A stretch of 64,000 nucleotides of DNA from Candidatus Chryseopegocella kryptomonas (GCF_001536065.1 NZ_CZVW01000002.1:1-64000), one strand, 5' to 3'; positions 43,212 to 52,305 are shown, counted from the stretch's first letter. Translations and numbers: made by a program. The notes: a model not told the origin generated them from the sequence alone.

Positions 43212-43466
43212 ATGATCATAGCAAGCGGACATATTGAGTTAAACACGGAAGACGATATGAACAGGGTGTTGGAAGAGTTGAAAAGAAGAAATGTTGAAGT
43301 TCCATTTTACAGTTCTGGTAAGATTCTTTATGTTGTGGAAGGCGAGAGCGAAAGACAGGTGAAGATCGTGATTGAGAAGCTCAGGGAGATAGAAGGCGTA
43401 AGAGAGGTATTTTTAAGTTATTATAGCCTTGATGGTGCGGATAAAGGGGAAGATTTTGAAATTTAA
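43212..43466 (+). CDS. napD: NapD-like Tat-signal chaperone
   Basis: Protein of 84 residues with the small ferredoxin-like fold of NapD: MIIASGHIELNTEDDMNRVL, a central turn, then VKIVIEKLREIEGVREVFLS. NapD binds the Tat signal of NapA and guards cofactor loading before export. Its place just behind napH supports this. Similarity is by pattern and length rather than by many invariant residues. Confidence 0.75.
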   Translation: MIIASGHIELNTEDDMNRVLEELKRRNVEVPFYSSGKILYVVEGESERQVKIVIEKLREIEGVREVFLSYYSLDGADKGEDFEI

Positions 43467-43490
43467 AACTCATAAGGAGGTTATATAAAA

Positions 43491-43943
43491 ATGGAAAAAG
43501 AGACAAGAAGAGAATTTCTTGAAAAAATTTTTGTGAGAGTAGCCGGGTTAAGTGCGCTGGCTCTTACTTTGTTGAATATAGCGAAATACATTTATCCGAA
43601 AATTTCACCGCCGAAATTGAGGAAAGTACTGATCGCAAAGGAGGGTGAGATCGCTCCCGGAGAAGCAAAGGAGATAAACTTTGGCGGTGAATTGCTGTTT
43701 TTGGTAAATCTGGGGAAAGAATATAAGGTGTTTTCGGGGACATGCACGCACCTTGGATGTAAAGTCAGATGGGAAGGACATAAGCAAAGATTTTTCTGCC
43801 CGTGCCACAAGGGGATATTTAGTAGTGATGGTAAAGTTATTTCAGGACCACCGCCAAGACCACTGGATGAATTCAAAGTGGAGGTTGATAGAGAGTTCGT
43901 TTATATGTGGATTGAAGAAAAACAAAGCGGGAGGACGATATGA
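43491..43943 (+). CDS. Rieske 2Fe-2S protein
   Basis: Protein of 150 residues with an N-terminal anchor/Tat-like stretch (TRREFLEKIFVRVAGLSALA, then LTLLNIAKYI). The cluster site is CTHLGCKV and CPCHKGIFSSDGKVISGPPP, giving two Cys and two His ligands. The short Rieske fold is like that of b6f and Gram-positive bc complexes. A strong AAGGAGG precedes it. It overlaps the cytochrome b gene by 4 bases (ATGA) and should form a quinol-oxidising complex with it. Confidence 0.93.
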   Translation: MEKETRREFLEKIFVRVAGLSALALTLLNIAKYIYPKISPPKLRKVLIAKEGEIAPGEAKEINFGGELLFLVNLGKEYKVFSGTCTHLGCKVRWEGHKQRFFCPCHKGIFSSDGKVISGPPPRPLDEFKVEVDREFVYMWIEEKQSGRTI

Positions 43944-44980
43944 ACCAGATGCAAGAAAAGAAATTTTCCGAAAGATTGCCGATTGATTTCAAAAAGATAG
44001 CTGAAGTTATTCTAAATGAGCCGATACCAGGGCATATGAAGAACTGGTTTTATGCACTTGGAGCGACACCGTTGGTCTTGTTTATATTTCAAGTTGTGAC
44101 AGGTATACTTTTGACATTTTATTATGTCCCATCACCTGATCTTGCTTATCAAAGCGTTAAGTATATTACTGAGGAAGTAAGATTAGGTTTTTGGATAAGA
44201 GGACTGCACAGATGGGGTTCTAATTTGATGGTGATAGCGATATTTTTGCACATGGTTAGGGTATTTTTCACTCGTGCATATAGAAAACCGAGAGAGTTAA
44301 ACTGGATTTTGGGTATCTTAATGCTTATAACTACGCTTGGTCTGTGCTTTACTGGATATTCACTAATATATAATCAGTTGTCATACTGGGCAACGACAGT
44401 TGGAACTAACATGATCAAAGAAATTCCAATTTTTGGAAGTTTATTTTTAAGGTTTCTCAGAGGTGGTGAGACGGTTGGTGTTAATACATTGACTCGCTTT
44501 TTTGACTTACATATAGGTTTACTTCCAACAACATTGTTCGTTTTGATAATTTTGCATATCGTTCTGGTGAGAGTTCACGGTGTTTCAAGATTAGAGGGTT
44601 ATGAAGATGATGAAATTTATCGGTTTTATCCAGAACATATGTATCATGTTGCTGTAATAGCGTTGTTTTTACTTACAGTTATGAGTGCTTTGACTGTGGT
44701 TTTACCACCCGGGGTTGGCGAACCGGCAGATCCGAGCACAACACCTTTGCATATAAAACCAGAGTGGTATTTCTACTGGATTTACTTCTTACTAAAATAT
44801 TTGCCAATAAAGCTAGGAATTGCTTTAATTCTGGTCGCATTAATCGTTGCAACATTTTGGCCTTTTATTGAGGATATTTTAAAGAAAAAATTTCCAAAAG
44901 TTAAATGGCATTACATCGTAGGCTCAGTTGCAATAGTTTTACTTTTAATCTTCACAGTTTATGAAACCATAATCTATTGA
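43940..44980 (+). CDS. Cytochrome b, fused b6 and subunit IV
   Basis: Membrane protein of 346 residues. Heme ligands are two His pairs: GLHRWGSN...FLHM, and DLHIG...ILHI with 14 residues between, the b6-type spacing rather than the 13 of mitochondrial cytochrome b. The C-terminal half contains PEWYFYWIYFLLKYLP, the quinol-site PEWY motif of subunit IV. So b6 and subunit IV are joined in one chain. It is coupled to the Rieske gene. No cytochrome c1 or f gene follows; its place is taken by an octaheme protein. Confidence 0.93.
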   Translation: MNQMQEKKFSERLPIDFKKIAEVILNEPIPGHMKNWFYALGATPLVLFIFQVVTGILLTFYYVPSPDLAYQSVKYITEEVRLGFWIRGLHRWGSNLMVIAIFLHMVRVFFTRAYRKPRELNWILGILMLITTLGLCFTGYSLIYNQLSYWATTVGTNMIKEIPIFGSLFLRFLRGGETVGVNTLTRFFDLHIGLLPTTLFVLIILHIVLVRVHGVSRLEGYEDDEIYRFYPEHMYHVAVIALFLLTVMSALTVVLPPGVGEPADPSTTPLHIKPEWYFYWIYFLLKYLPIKLGIALILVALIVATFWPFIEDILKKKFPKVKWHYIVGSVAIVLLLIFTVYETIIY

Positions 44981-45002
44981 AAACCAAAAGGAGATGGTTG
45001 AT

Positions 45003-46721
45003 ATGCTCCAAAACGAAATAAGAACACAGAAGCTTGTAATAGGTATATTTAGCATTCTCTTGACAGTTGTTCTTATTATCATCGCTGGAGTAGAAGCAAA
45101 AAGAACAACGGAAACAAAACCGGTTATTGAGGTAAGTGGGATCAACAAAAGATGTGTAAGTTGTCATACTGAAAGAGGAATAGCTGTAAAGGCAATTGAT
45201 CAATGGAAGGAAAGTCAACATGCTATAAAGAACATAGGTTGTATTGATTGTCATAAAGCCGAGCAAGGTGATTTTGACGCATTTTATTGCCCCGATAGTG
45301 ATATACTTGTTGGAAAACATCCAACGCCCAAGGATTGCGCTGAATGCCATAAACAGCAAGTTGAAGAATTTGCACAAAGCAAACATGCACATCAATTCTG
45401 GGTTATTAAAAATGACGATAGGTCTATATTTGAGCCAACAATTGCTACGAGAAACGGATGTGAACAGTGCCACAATATAAGCATTGTCTGGCCAGATCAA
45501 AGCGTTGGCGAATGCGACGCTTGTCATCCTAAACATACATTTTCACGAGCGGTTGCAAGGCAACCCGAGACCTGTGGTGAATGTCATATCGGTCCTGATC
45601 ATCCGCATATAGAGATTTATCTTGAATCAAAACATGGAAACATATTCAGGGCGAAAGAAAAGCAAATGGATTTGAGTTATTCAAGTAAAGATTTAAAGAA
45701 AATTCCAATTGAGGTTCCGACATGCACGACCTGTCATATGGATGGTAATGAGACGCAACCCTCAACTCACAATGTAAGCGCAAGATTGGCGTGGGAGTCA
45801 CAGGCAGCGTGGAGTTACAGGACCGTCTGGTTGCAGGATAAACTGGGCGATTGGAAGGTAAAACGTGGGAGAATGGAATCTATTTGTAAGAGTTGCCACT
45901 CTCCCGATTTTGTTGAGGTATATTTTCTCACCGCAGACCTTGTAAATTTGCAATATAATGAGATCAGACGAAGCTTTGTTTATTGGGTTAAGAAATTGCA
46001 AAAAAATGGTTTAATAAAAGAACTTGAAGCGAATGGGAAAAAATACTCAGATATAGTTTTGAATGGTTGGGATGAGGAACCAGAATATTTAATGTATCAT
46101 GCCTGGCATCACGAGGGCAGAAGATTTAGACACGGTGCTATTATGATGGGCGCAGATTATACGCAATGGCATGGAATTTGGGAATTGCAAAATGATCTTG
46201 TTGAGTTGATAAGATGGGCAGCTGAACGTGGAGATCCAGAGGCAAAAAAATGGGTTAATTCTACTCATCCTTCCAAGTTTATGCCATATGCAATTTATGA
46301 TATACCCGGAAATGCGTGGGGTATAAATGCGCTGTCAAATAAAGTTCAATTCCTATATGTGAATTACAAGGATTACTGGGATAGAGTTTATCAAAATGTT
46401 AAATACGCTTATGAGAAGGGATTGCTCTCTGAGGAACAGTGGCAGTTGTGGCTTAAGAGGTATAACAATAAAGAGCATTATTTAGGCACAAAATACAATG
46501 TTGACTCCGTATACGCATATTATCAGCAATTAAACGCTATTGATACGAAGGCGATGAATGAGCAGGTGGTTAATATGCAATTACCTGGGAAGCCATTTTA
46601 TGAACCTGGTTTTGGATTTATGGTTGAAGATAACAAGGCAAAATCAAAGGATATGGTGAGAAGAAAAGAAGAGCTTAACAATAATAGGCAAGGAACCACG
46701 ACAGGTGGAAGCGTTAAGTAA
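45003..46721 (+). CDS. Octaheme c-type cytochrome of the HAO family, membrane-anchored
   Basis: Protein of 572 residues. ATG 45003 was chosen over 44994 because AAAAGGAG sits 9 bases before it. One N-terminal helix (KLVIGIFSILLTVVLIIIAG) anchors it facing the periplasm. Eight CxxCH motifs follow: CVSCH, CIDCH, CAECH, CEQCH, CDACH, CGECH, CTTCH and CKSCH. The block HHEGRRFRHGAIMMGADYTQ and WHG is typical of hydroxylamine oxidoreductase relatives. HAO-type proteins oxidise hydroxylamine or, in epsilonproteobacteria, reduce nitrite. With Nap and a bc complex upstream, nitrite reduction to ammonium is the favoured guess. Whether the crosslinking Tyr of oxidative HAO is present needs alignment. 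Confidence 0.85.
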   Translation: MLQNEIRTQKLVIGIFSILLTVVLIIIAGVEAKRTTETKPVIEVSGINKRCVSCHTERGIAVKAIDQWKESQHAIKNIGCIDCHKAEQGDFDAFYCPDSDILVGKHPTPKDCAECHKQQVEEFAQSKHAHQFWVIKNDDRSIFEPTIATRNGCEQCHNISIVWPDQSVGECDACHPKHTFSRAVARQPETCGECHIGPDHPHIEIYLESKHGNIFRAKEKQMDLSYSSKDLKKIPIEVPTCTTCHMDGNETQPSTHNVSARLAWESQAAWSYRTVWLQDKLGDWKVKRGRMESICKSCHSPDFVEVYFLTADLVNLQYNEIRRSFVYWVKKLQKNGLIKELEANGKKYSDIVLNGWDEEPEYLMYHAWHHEGRRFRHGAIMMGADYTQWHGIWELQNDLVELIRWAAERGDPEAKKWVNSTHPSKFMPYAIYDIPGNAWGINALSNKVQFLYVNYKDYWDRVYQNVKYAYEKGLLSEEQWQLWLKRYNNKEHYLGTKYNVDSVYAYYQQLNAIDTKAMNEQVVNMQLPGKPFYEPGFGFMVEDNKAKSKDMVRRKEELNNNRQGTTTGGSVK

Positions 46722-46747
46722 ATTTTAAAAAGTAATTTCGTCAAAAG

Positions 46748-47701
46748 ATGCTTTTTGATGGATTTGGGCGGAAAATAGATTATTTGCGAATTTCCGTCAC
46801 CGATAGATGTAATCTTTCGTGTTTTTACTGCAGAAAAAATGGAATTGAGGGATTTCCACGAAATGAAATTTTAACATTTGAGGAGATTGAATTTATAGTT
46901 GATATATTTAAAAATGAATTTGAGATCAAGAAGTTGAGGTTAACAGGTGGAGAGCCGTTGATGAGGAAAGGAATTGATTCTTTGATTTGTAGGTTATGTT
47001 CAAAAGGTCTAAGTGTAAATTTGACAACGAATGGGATTTTGCTTTTTAAGTTTGCAAAATTTCTTGCGGAGCAAGGAATTGGTGTGAATTTAAGTTTGGA
47101 TACGCTTAATCATAATAAATTTAAATTCATAACAGGTTTTGACTTTTTAGATTATGTTCTTGATGGTTTGGAACAATTTTTATCTAATGGTGGAAATTTG
47201 AAGATAAACACGGTAGTTTTGAAGGGTGTTAACGATGATGAAATTTTTGATTTAATTGATTTTGCGGGAAAGAAAGGTGTTGAGATAAGATTTATTGAGT
47301 TTATGCCTTTTGTGGGGAAGGATGTATGGTCAAGTTATTTTGTGAGTGAAGATGAGATAAAAAGCAGAATTGAAAGAAAAGGTAATTTGGTCTTTTTGGG
47401 AAATGGTTCATCAACTGCACGGGTTTATCTTTTTGATAACAGGGTGAGGATAGGTTTTATTTCAACTGTTACAAGACCATTTTGTGATAGTTGTTCAAGG
47501 ATAAGGATAACATCAGATGGGAAGATTGTGCTTTGCATGTTTGATGATAGAGGATATTCGTTGAAAAAGTTTTTGAGACCTGAATTTGATGGAGATGCTT
47601 TAAGGAAGTTCATTATTGATATTGTAAAGAAAAAACCACGTGGATTTGTTGATTTAAAGGATAAAATGGCAAAGTTTGAAATGATAAAATTGGGAGGTTA
47701 A
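46748..47701 (+). CDS. moaA: GTP 3',8-cyclase MoaA
   Basis: Radical-SAM enzyme of 317 residues that starts molybdenum cofactor synthesis from GTP. The SAM cluster is CNLSCFYC and the second 4Fe-4S site is CDSC plus the Cys in IVLCMFDD. The conserved C-terminal Gly-Gly is present (MIKLGG). It is the first of seven tightly packed genes that make or use the cofactor, directly behind the respiratory genes, so cofactor supply is encoded next to the enzyme that needs it. The gap to the octaheme gene is 26 bases. Confidence 0.95.
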   Translation: MLFDGFGRKIDYLRISVTDRCNLSCFYCRKNGIEGFPRNEILTFEEIEFIVDIFKNEFEIKKLRLTGGEPLMRKGIDSLICRLCSKGLSVNLTTNGILLFKFAKFLAEQGIGVNLSLDTLNHNKFKFITGFDFLDYVLDGLEQFLSNGGNLKINTVVLKGVNDDEIFDLIDFAGKKGVEIRFIEFMPFVGKDVWSSYFVSEDEIKSRIERKGNLVFLGNGSSTARVYLFDNRVRIGFISTVTRPFCDSCSRIRITSDGKIVLCMFDDRGYSLKKFLRPEFDGDALRKFIIDIVKKKPRGFVDLKDKMAKFEMIKLGG

Positions 47702-47703
47702 AA

Positions 47704-47931
47704 ATGAAAGTTTTATTTTTCGGAAGGTTGAAGGAAAGCATAGGTCTTGATCAAGTTGAAGTTCAGGGTGTAAAGAGTGTTAATGAGTTAAAAAGATACT
47801 TAAATGAGAATTTTCCGATTTTGGGAAAAGAGATTTTTGCAATAGCGGTGAATTATAAGATTATAAACGATGATGCTTCTCTTAAAGAAGAGGATGAAGT
47901 AGCGCTTATACCGCCGATAGCTGGAGGATAA
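47704..47931 (+). CDS. moaD: Molybdopterin synthase small subunit MoaD
   Basis: Protein of 75 residues with the ubiquitin-like fold of MoaD and the C-terminal Gly-Gly (PPIAGG) that is thiocarboxylated to carry sulfur. It starts 2 bases after moaA. The partner moaE follows after 15 bases. Confidence 0.92.
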   Translation: MKVLFFGRLKESIGLDQVEVQGVKSVNELKRYLNENFPILGKEIFAIAVNYKIINDDASLKEEDEVALIPPIAGG

Positions 47932-47946
47932 AAAATATAACTTGGA

Positions 47947-48387
47947 ATGTGTATGAAAAATTCAAAGTATATAATAACTGGTAGGATTGAGGATATTATG
48001 GAGGTTGATGTGTTAAGTGTAGTTGATGAAGGTTGTGGTTCATTTATAATTTTTGAAGGTAGAGTGCGAGCTGATAAAGTTGATGGTTCAGAGGTTGAAA
48101 AGATAGTTTATGAATCGTATATAGAAATGGCAGAAAGAGAAATTGCAAAAATAGAATCGGAGGCGATTGAGAAGTTTTCAGTTAAAAAAGTTATAATTAA
48201 GCATAGAGTTGGTGAGGTTAAAGTTGGGGAGATAGCATTACTTGTTGCAGTTTTATCGGAGCATAGAAAAGAAGGATTTGAAGCGATTCAATATGTTATT
48301 GACGAGATAAAAAGGCGAGTTCCTATTTGGAAGAAGGAAATTTTAAAAAATGGAAAACAAAGATGGGTAGAGGGGAAAAATGATTGA
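47947..48387 (+). CDS. moaE: Molybdopterin synthase catalytic subunit MoaE
   Basis: Protein of 146 residues that inserts two sulfurs into cyclic pyranopterin monophosphate. The RADK segment (FEGRVRADK), the HRVGEVKVGE stretch and the catalytic lysine region KRRVPIWKKE are visible. The start may be the first ATG (47947) or the second (47953). It overlaps the moaC-type gene by 8 bases. Confidence 0.93.
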   Translation: MCMKNSKYIITGRIEDIMEVDVLSVVDEGCGSFIIFEGRVRADKVDGSEVEKIVYESYIEMAEREIAKIESEAIEKFSVKKVIIKHRVGEVKVGEIALLVAVLSEHRKEGFEAIQYVIDEIKRRVPIWKKEILKNGKQRWVEGKND

Positions 48388-49294
48388 TATATCAAACAAA
48401 ATAAAAACATTGAGATATGCCAAAGCTCAAGCCATCGTTAAAATGAATCCTGAAACACAAAAAGCAATTGAAAATGGAAAAATAGAAAAAGGAGATGTTT
48501 TTGAGGTATCTCGCTCTGTTGCGATTTTAAGTGCTAAGAAAGTTTGGGAGATATTGCCCTTTTGCCATAATATTCCTGTTGAATGGGTGGGGGTTGAGTT
48601 TAAGTTTGAAGGTGAAGGTGAACTCAGGATTGAAGTTGAGGTTAAATCAACAGGCAAAACTGGTTGCGAGATGGAAGCACTTTTTGGGGTTTCAGCAGCA
48701 GCTTTAAATGTATATGATATGATAAAACCTGTTGATAAAAGTATTGAAATAAAGGAGATAAAACTCGTTGAGAAGAGAGGCGGAAAATCTGATTATCAAG
48801 AGGAAATACCAGAAGGTTTCAGGGCTGGTGTTCTTGTGATTTCTGATTCAATAAGTGCGGGGAAAAAGAGTGATAAATCGGGAAGGATAATTATTGAGAG
48901 GTTGAAGGAGTTAGGTATAAAAGATATTGAATACAAAATTGTTCCTGATGAACTTGAACTAATAAGGGAGCAAGTTTTGGGTTGGTGTGATGAAGGTTTT
49001 GATCTTGTTTTGACAACGGGAGGGACGGGGTTATCTCCACGAGATACAACGCCAGAGGCGATAAAACCTATTATTGAGAAGGAGATACCAGGGATTATGG
49101 AATCTTCCCGTTCTTATGGTCAGGAGAGGACTCCATATGCGATGTTATCTCGTGGGGTTGCAGGCACTAAAGGAAAAACTTTAATAATTACTCTTCCGGG
49201 TTCATCAAGAGGAGTTGAAGAATCAATGAATTCCCTCTTTCCTTATGTTTTGCACATTTACAAGATGATGCAAATGAAACCTCATAAAGAATGA
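48380..49294 (+). CDS. MoaC-MogA/MoaB fusion protein
   Basis: Protein of 304 residues joining two steps of cofactor synthesis. Residues 1-135 are MoaC, cyclic pyranopterin monophosphate synthase (LPFCHNIPVEWV and KTGCEMEALFGVSAAALNVY, with the conserved His/Cys and Glu-Met). Residues 148-300 are MogA/MoaB, which adenylylates molybdopterin (TTGGTGLSPRDTTPEAI and LPGSSRGVEESM). A short linker joins them. Such MoaC/MoaB fusions are known in other bacteria. It overlaps moaE by 8 bases and the next gene by 4. Confidence 0.94.
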   Translation: MIDISNKIKTLRYAKAQAIVKMNPETQKAIENGKIEKGDVFEVSRSVAILSAKKVWEILPFCHNIPVEWVGVEFKFEGEGELRIEVEVKSTGKTGCEMEALFGVSAAALNVYDMIKPVDKSIEIKEIKLVEKRGGKSDYQEEIPEGFRAGVLVISDSISAGKKSDKSGRIIIERLKELGIKDIEYKIVPDELELIREQVLGWCDEGFDLVLTTGGTGLSPRDTTPEAIKPIIEKEIPGIMESSRSYGQERTPYAMLSRGVAGTKGKTLIITLPGSSRGVEESMNSLFPYVLHIYKMMQMKPHKE

Positions 49295-50016
49295 TGATTT
49301 ATTTTGTCTTTTTCATTATCGCACTTATATATTCTTCGGTCGGACTTGCTGGAGGAAGTGCTTATGTTGCTTTTCTGGCTATTCTTGGAACTGATAGAAT
49401 TTACATTCCATCAACCGCTCAATTTTTGAATATTATCGTTTCATTTTTAGGAAGTTTAAACTATAGGAAACATTTTCAAAAAGATTTTTTAAAAGATGTG
49501 CTCATCATTTATGCTCTTTCTATTTCAGGGGTTGTGCTTGGGAGCAAAATTGAACTTAGCGATAGAGCTTTTTATATAATTCTTGGTTTATCGCTTATAG
49601 CGTCCTCTGTTTTGAGTTTTCTAAAGGATAAAATTAGCAAGATAAAATTTAGCATACCGAGATATTTTGTTCCATTTTTTGGTTTTGCATTTGGATTTTT
49701 AACAGGCATAGTTGGTATAGGCGGGGGGATTTTTCTTTCGCCTATTCTTCTTCTTGCTAATTTTCCTGTAAAGTTAGTTGCATTTATAACTTCATTATAT
49801 ATTCTTTTGAACTCTTCTGCTGGTTTTCTAACTAATGTGTATGCTGGTAGAGTGGATATTTCACTTTCTTTATCACTTGCTTTTTTTGTTGCACTCGGTG
49901 GTTTTGTTGGTTCTTATTTTGGGTCAAGTAAATTTAAACCGGAGATAGTTAAGGCAACTTTAAATACAATAATACTTTTCATAGGAGGACAAATACTATG
50001 GAGAGGGATTACATAA
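49291..50016 (+). CDS. TSUP (TauE/SafE-type) sulfite/anion exporter-like protein
   Basis: Membrane protein of 241 residues with about 7-8 helices and two glycine-rich repeats (GLAGGSAYVAFLAILG, then GIVGIGGGIFLSPILL), the hallmark of the TSUP family that moves sulfite, sulfoacetate and similar anions. It is placed between cofactor genes and overlaps both neighbours by 4 and 19 bases, so it belongs to the operon. A link to sulfur or molybdate handling is only an inference. Confidence 0.82.
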   Translation: MMIYFVFFIIALIYSSVGLAGGSAYVAFLAILGTDRIYIPSTAQFLNIIVSFLGSLNYRKHFQKDFLKDVLIIYALSISGVVLGSKIELSDRAFYIILGLSLIASSVLSFLKDKISKIKFSIPRYFVPFFGFAFGFLTGIVGIGGGIFLSPILLLANFPVKLVAFITSLYILLNSSAGFLTNVYAGRVDISLSLSLAFFVALGGFVGSYFGSSKFKPEIVKATLNTIILFIGGQILWRGIT

Positions 50017-51194
50017 CTTTTGAGGAAACAAGAAAGATAATTGCAGAAGAAGTAGAGGAAAGCGACATAATTCAGGTGAATTTAAAAAAATCCTGTGGAT
50101 ATGCTCTTGCTGAGGATATTTTTTCTCCGGTTGATTTGCCATTATGGACAAACTCCGCAGTTGATGGATATGGTTTTAACACTAAAAGTTTAGTAAATCT
50201 TCCGGCGGAATTGAAAGTTATAGGTGAAATAAAAGCCGGGGAAGCTAAAAAGTTTAAGATTGAACTTGGTGAAGCAGTGAAGTTATATACTGGTGCGTTG
50301 ATCCCCGATGGAGTTGATGCTGTGATTGAGGTTGAAAAAGTTGAAAAAATAGGAGATAAGATAGTTATCAAGGAAAAAGTGAAGGAGTTTTGCAACATAA
50401 GATCAAAGGGTGAGGAGGTAAAGAAAGGACAAAAAGTAATTGAGAAAGGAACGGAGATAACTCCCGGGGTTGTTGGTTTTTTAAGCAGTATGGGAATTAA
50501 AGAGGTTAAAGTCAGGAGAAAACCAAAAGTTGGAGTCATAGTTACAGGTTCAGAGATATTAAGACCGGGTAGTAATCTGAAAGAGGGTAAAATTTATGAG
50601 TCAAACTCTGTAATGCTTTTGACAGGACTTAGAAAATTTGGGATTGAAAAGATTCGGATTGCTTTTTCAAAAGATGATTTTAAAGCTTTGAGAAAGAGGT
50701 TTTATTCTTTTCTTGATGAATGTGGTATTATAATTTTCACAGGTGGAGTTTCTGTCGGGGATTATGATTTTGTTAGAGTACTTGTTGAAAGGGAAAATGT
50801 TGTTAAGTTATTTTACAAAGTTCAACAAAAACCTGGAAAACCTATTTTTATGGGGAGAAAGGGAGACACATTGATATTTGGATTGCCTGGGAATCCAGCT
50901 GCCACTCTTATTTGCTTTTATGAATATATCATTCCTTCTATCAAGAAAATGATGGGTTTTTCAAGGATATTTTTACCTGAGGAAGAAAAAGAACTTTTAA
51001 ATGATGTGAAGAAAAAACAAGATAGATTATATTTTCTGCGTGCGAAAGCTGATGGTGATAAAGTTTTTGTTTTGCCGAATCAAGATTCACATATGCTTTC
51101 ATCTTTTGTAAATTCTAATGCACTTGTTCTTGCTCCGAAGGAAGTTTCATACATTCAAAAAGGAGAAAAGGTAAAAGTTCATATTTTAACATAA
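49998..51194 (+). CDS. moeA: Molybdopterin molybdenumtransferase MoeA
   Basis: Protein of 398 residues that inserts molybdate into adenylylated molybdopterin. Diagnostic stretches are NSAVDGYGF, TGALIPDGVDAVIEVEKV, TGGVSVGDYDFV and KPGKPIFMG with LPGNPAATLICF. AGGAGG precedes the ATG, which lies inside the end of the TSUP gene. Confidence 0.95.
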   Translation: MERDYITFEETRKIIAEEVEESDIIQVNLKKSCGYALAEDIFSPVDLPLWTNSAVDGYGFNTKSLVNLPAELKVIGEIKAGEAKKFKIELGEAVKLYTGALIPDGVDAVIEVEKVEKIGDKIVIKEKVKEFCNIRSKGEEVKKGQKVIEKGTEITPGVVGFLSSMGIKEVKVRRKPKVGVIVTGSEILRPGSNLKEGKIYESNSVMLLTGLRKFGIEKIRIAFSKDDFKALRKRFYSFLDECGIIIFTGGVSVGDYDFVRVLVERENVVKLFYKVQQKPGKPIFMGRKGDTLIFGLPGNPAATLICFYEYIIPSIKKMMGFSRIFLPEEEKELLNDVKKKQDRLYFLRAKADGDKVFVLPNQDSHMLSSFVNSNALVLAPKEVSYIQKGEKVKVHILT

Positions 51195-51202
51195 AAATTT
51201 AG

Positions 51203-51805
51203 ATGCGAATGTGTAAATGCGGGGCAGTGTTAGCAGGAGGAAAATCAAAAAGGTTTGGCAGTGATAAGAGATTTTTAAAACTGGGCGAAAGAACTTTAAT
51301 TGAAATAGCGTGCGATAAAATAAGAGCAAATTTTGAAAGAAGATATCTTGTCCTTGATAAAGATTCTAATTTTGAAGTTCCGGATTTCATTATTTTAAGA
51401 GATAAAATTGATAACAGGGGTCCTCTTGTTGGTGTTTATTCTACTTTAATTGAAATGGTGGAATGCTTTGGGTGTGTTTTTGTTCCAGTTGATATGCCGT
51501 TTATACCCAACGAACTTTTGCAATTTATGAGCACGCTATCTGATTATGACGCGGTCTATATAAAATTTTCTGATAAAATTTATCCTTTCCCTGGATATTA
51601 TTCAAAGAGATTAATTCCGCTTATTGAAAGTCTTATTGATTTTGGCAAATTATCTTTAAAGGAACTTCTCGGAGAAGTTAAGTTAAAATATGAAATAGAT
51701 GAGAAAAAGTTAGCAGAATTTGGTGAACCTTTTGGGATACTTGCCAATATAAATGTGCCTGAAGATTTTGAACTTGTAAAAGCAATCTGGTTTAAATGGG
51801 GGTAA
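51203..51805 (+). CDS. mobA: Molybdenum cofactor guanylyltransferase MobA
   Basis: Protein of 200 residues with the nucleotidyl-transferase signature VLAGGKSKRFGSDKRFLKLG and the metal-binding segment VPVDMPFIP. MobA adds GMP to make the guanine-dinucleotide cofactor used by NapA-type enzymes, which fits the cluster. It starts 8 bases after moeA and is the last gene of the operon. Confidence 0.92.
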   Translation: MRMCKCGAVLAGGKSKRFGSDKRFLKLGERTLIEIACDKIRANFERRYLVLDKDSNFEVPDFIILRDKIDNRGPLVGVYSTLIEMVECFGCVFVPVDMPFIPNELLQFMSTLSDYDAVYIKFSDKIYPFPGYYSKRLIPLIESLIDFGKLSLKELLGEVKLKYEIDEKKLAEFGEPFGILANINVPEDFELVKAIWFKWG

Positions 51806-51957
51806 AGAATTTTTCTGTTAATTCAATTTAATCAAGTGTTAAAAACAACATTTGAGTGTAAAGCCAAGTTGTGCTTTTTGCGATTTTTAGAGGTGTGTTC
51901 TCTCCCTTCAGAACAGGTGTAATACAAATTGATTAGTGATTTGTGGTAAAAGGTAGT

Positions 51958-51988
51958 GGTGGTAAAGTGGAAAAAATTCCTTACCACC
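51958..51988. terminator. Hairpin between mobA and the gene remnants
   Basis: GGTGGTAA (51958-51965) pairs with TTACCACC (51981-51988), and an inner GGAA/TTCC extends the stem. There is no clear T-run on either strand. Confidence 0.45.
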
Positions 51989-51996
51989 CCAGAGAT

Positions 51997-52200
51997 TTAT
52001 AAACTTCCGTAAATGAATCCAGCCAGGGTTCCAAGTATAATCATAATTGAAATATAAACCAACGCTTTTTCAATCCAAATACAATTAATAGCAGACATAA
52101 TCTCGCATACAGCTGCTTCCACTCTAGTTTGAAGAAGAATCTTGTAAATTTGCAGTCGCGTTGGGTCAGATAACAGTTTAAAAATTTCAACTTCCAACAT
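51997..52200 (-). pseudogene. ArsR-like/permease chimeric remnant
   Basis: A 67-residue frame. The first half reads like the start of an ArsR-type regulator (MLEVEIFKLLSDPTRLQIYK, then AVCEIMSAIN). After that it turns abruptly into a membrane tail (EKALVYISIMIILGTLAGFI) like the end of a UPF0718-type permease. The most likely origin is an in-frame deletion joining two genes of an arsR-permease operon. It lacks the rest of both proteins and is unlikely to work. Confidence 0.55.
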
Positions 52201-52305
52201 ATACTAAAAATTTTAAAAAGCAAATTAAAATAAACCCGTAGGTTGAATTATACTGTGATACTGAGAATGCAATCCAGATGAATTTTGAGGAACTTTTTCT
52301 AGTAA

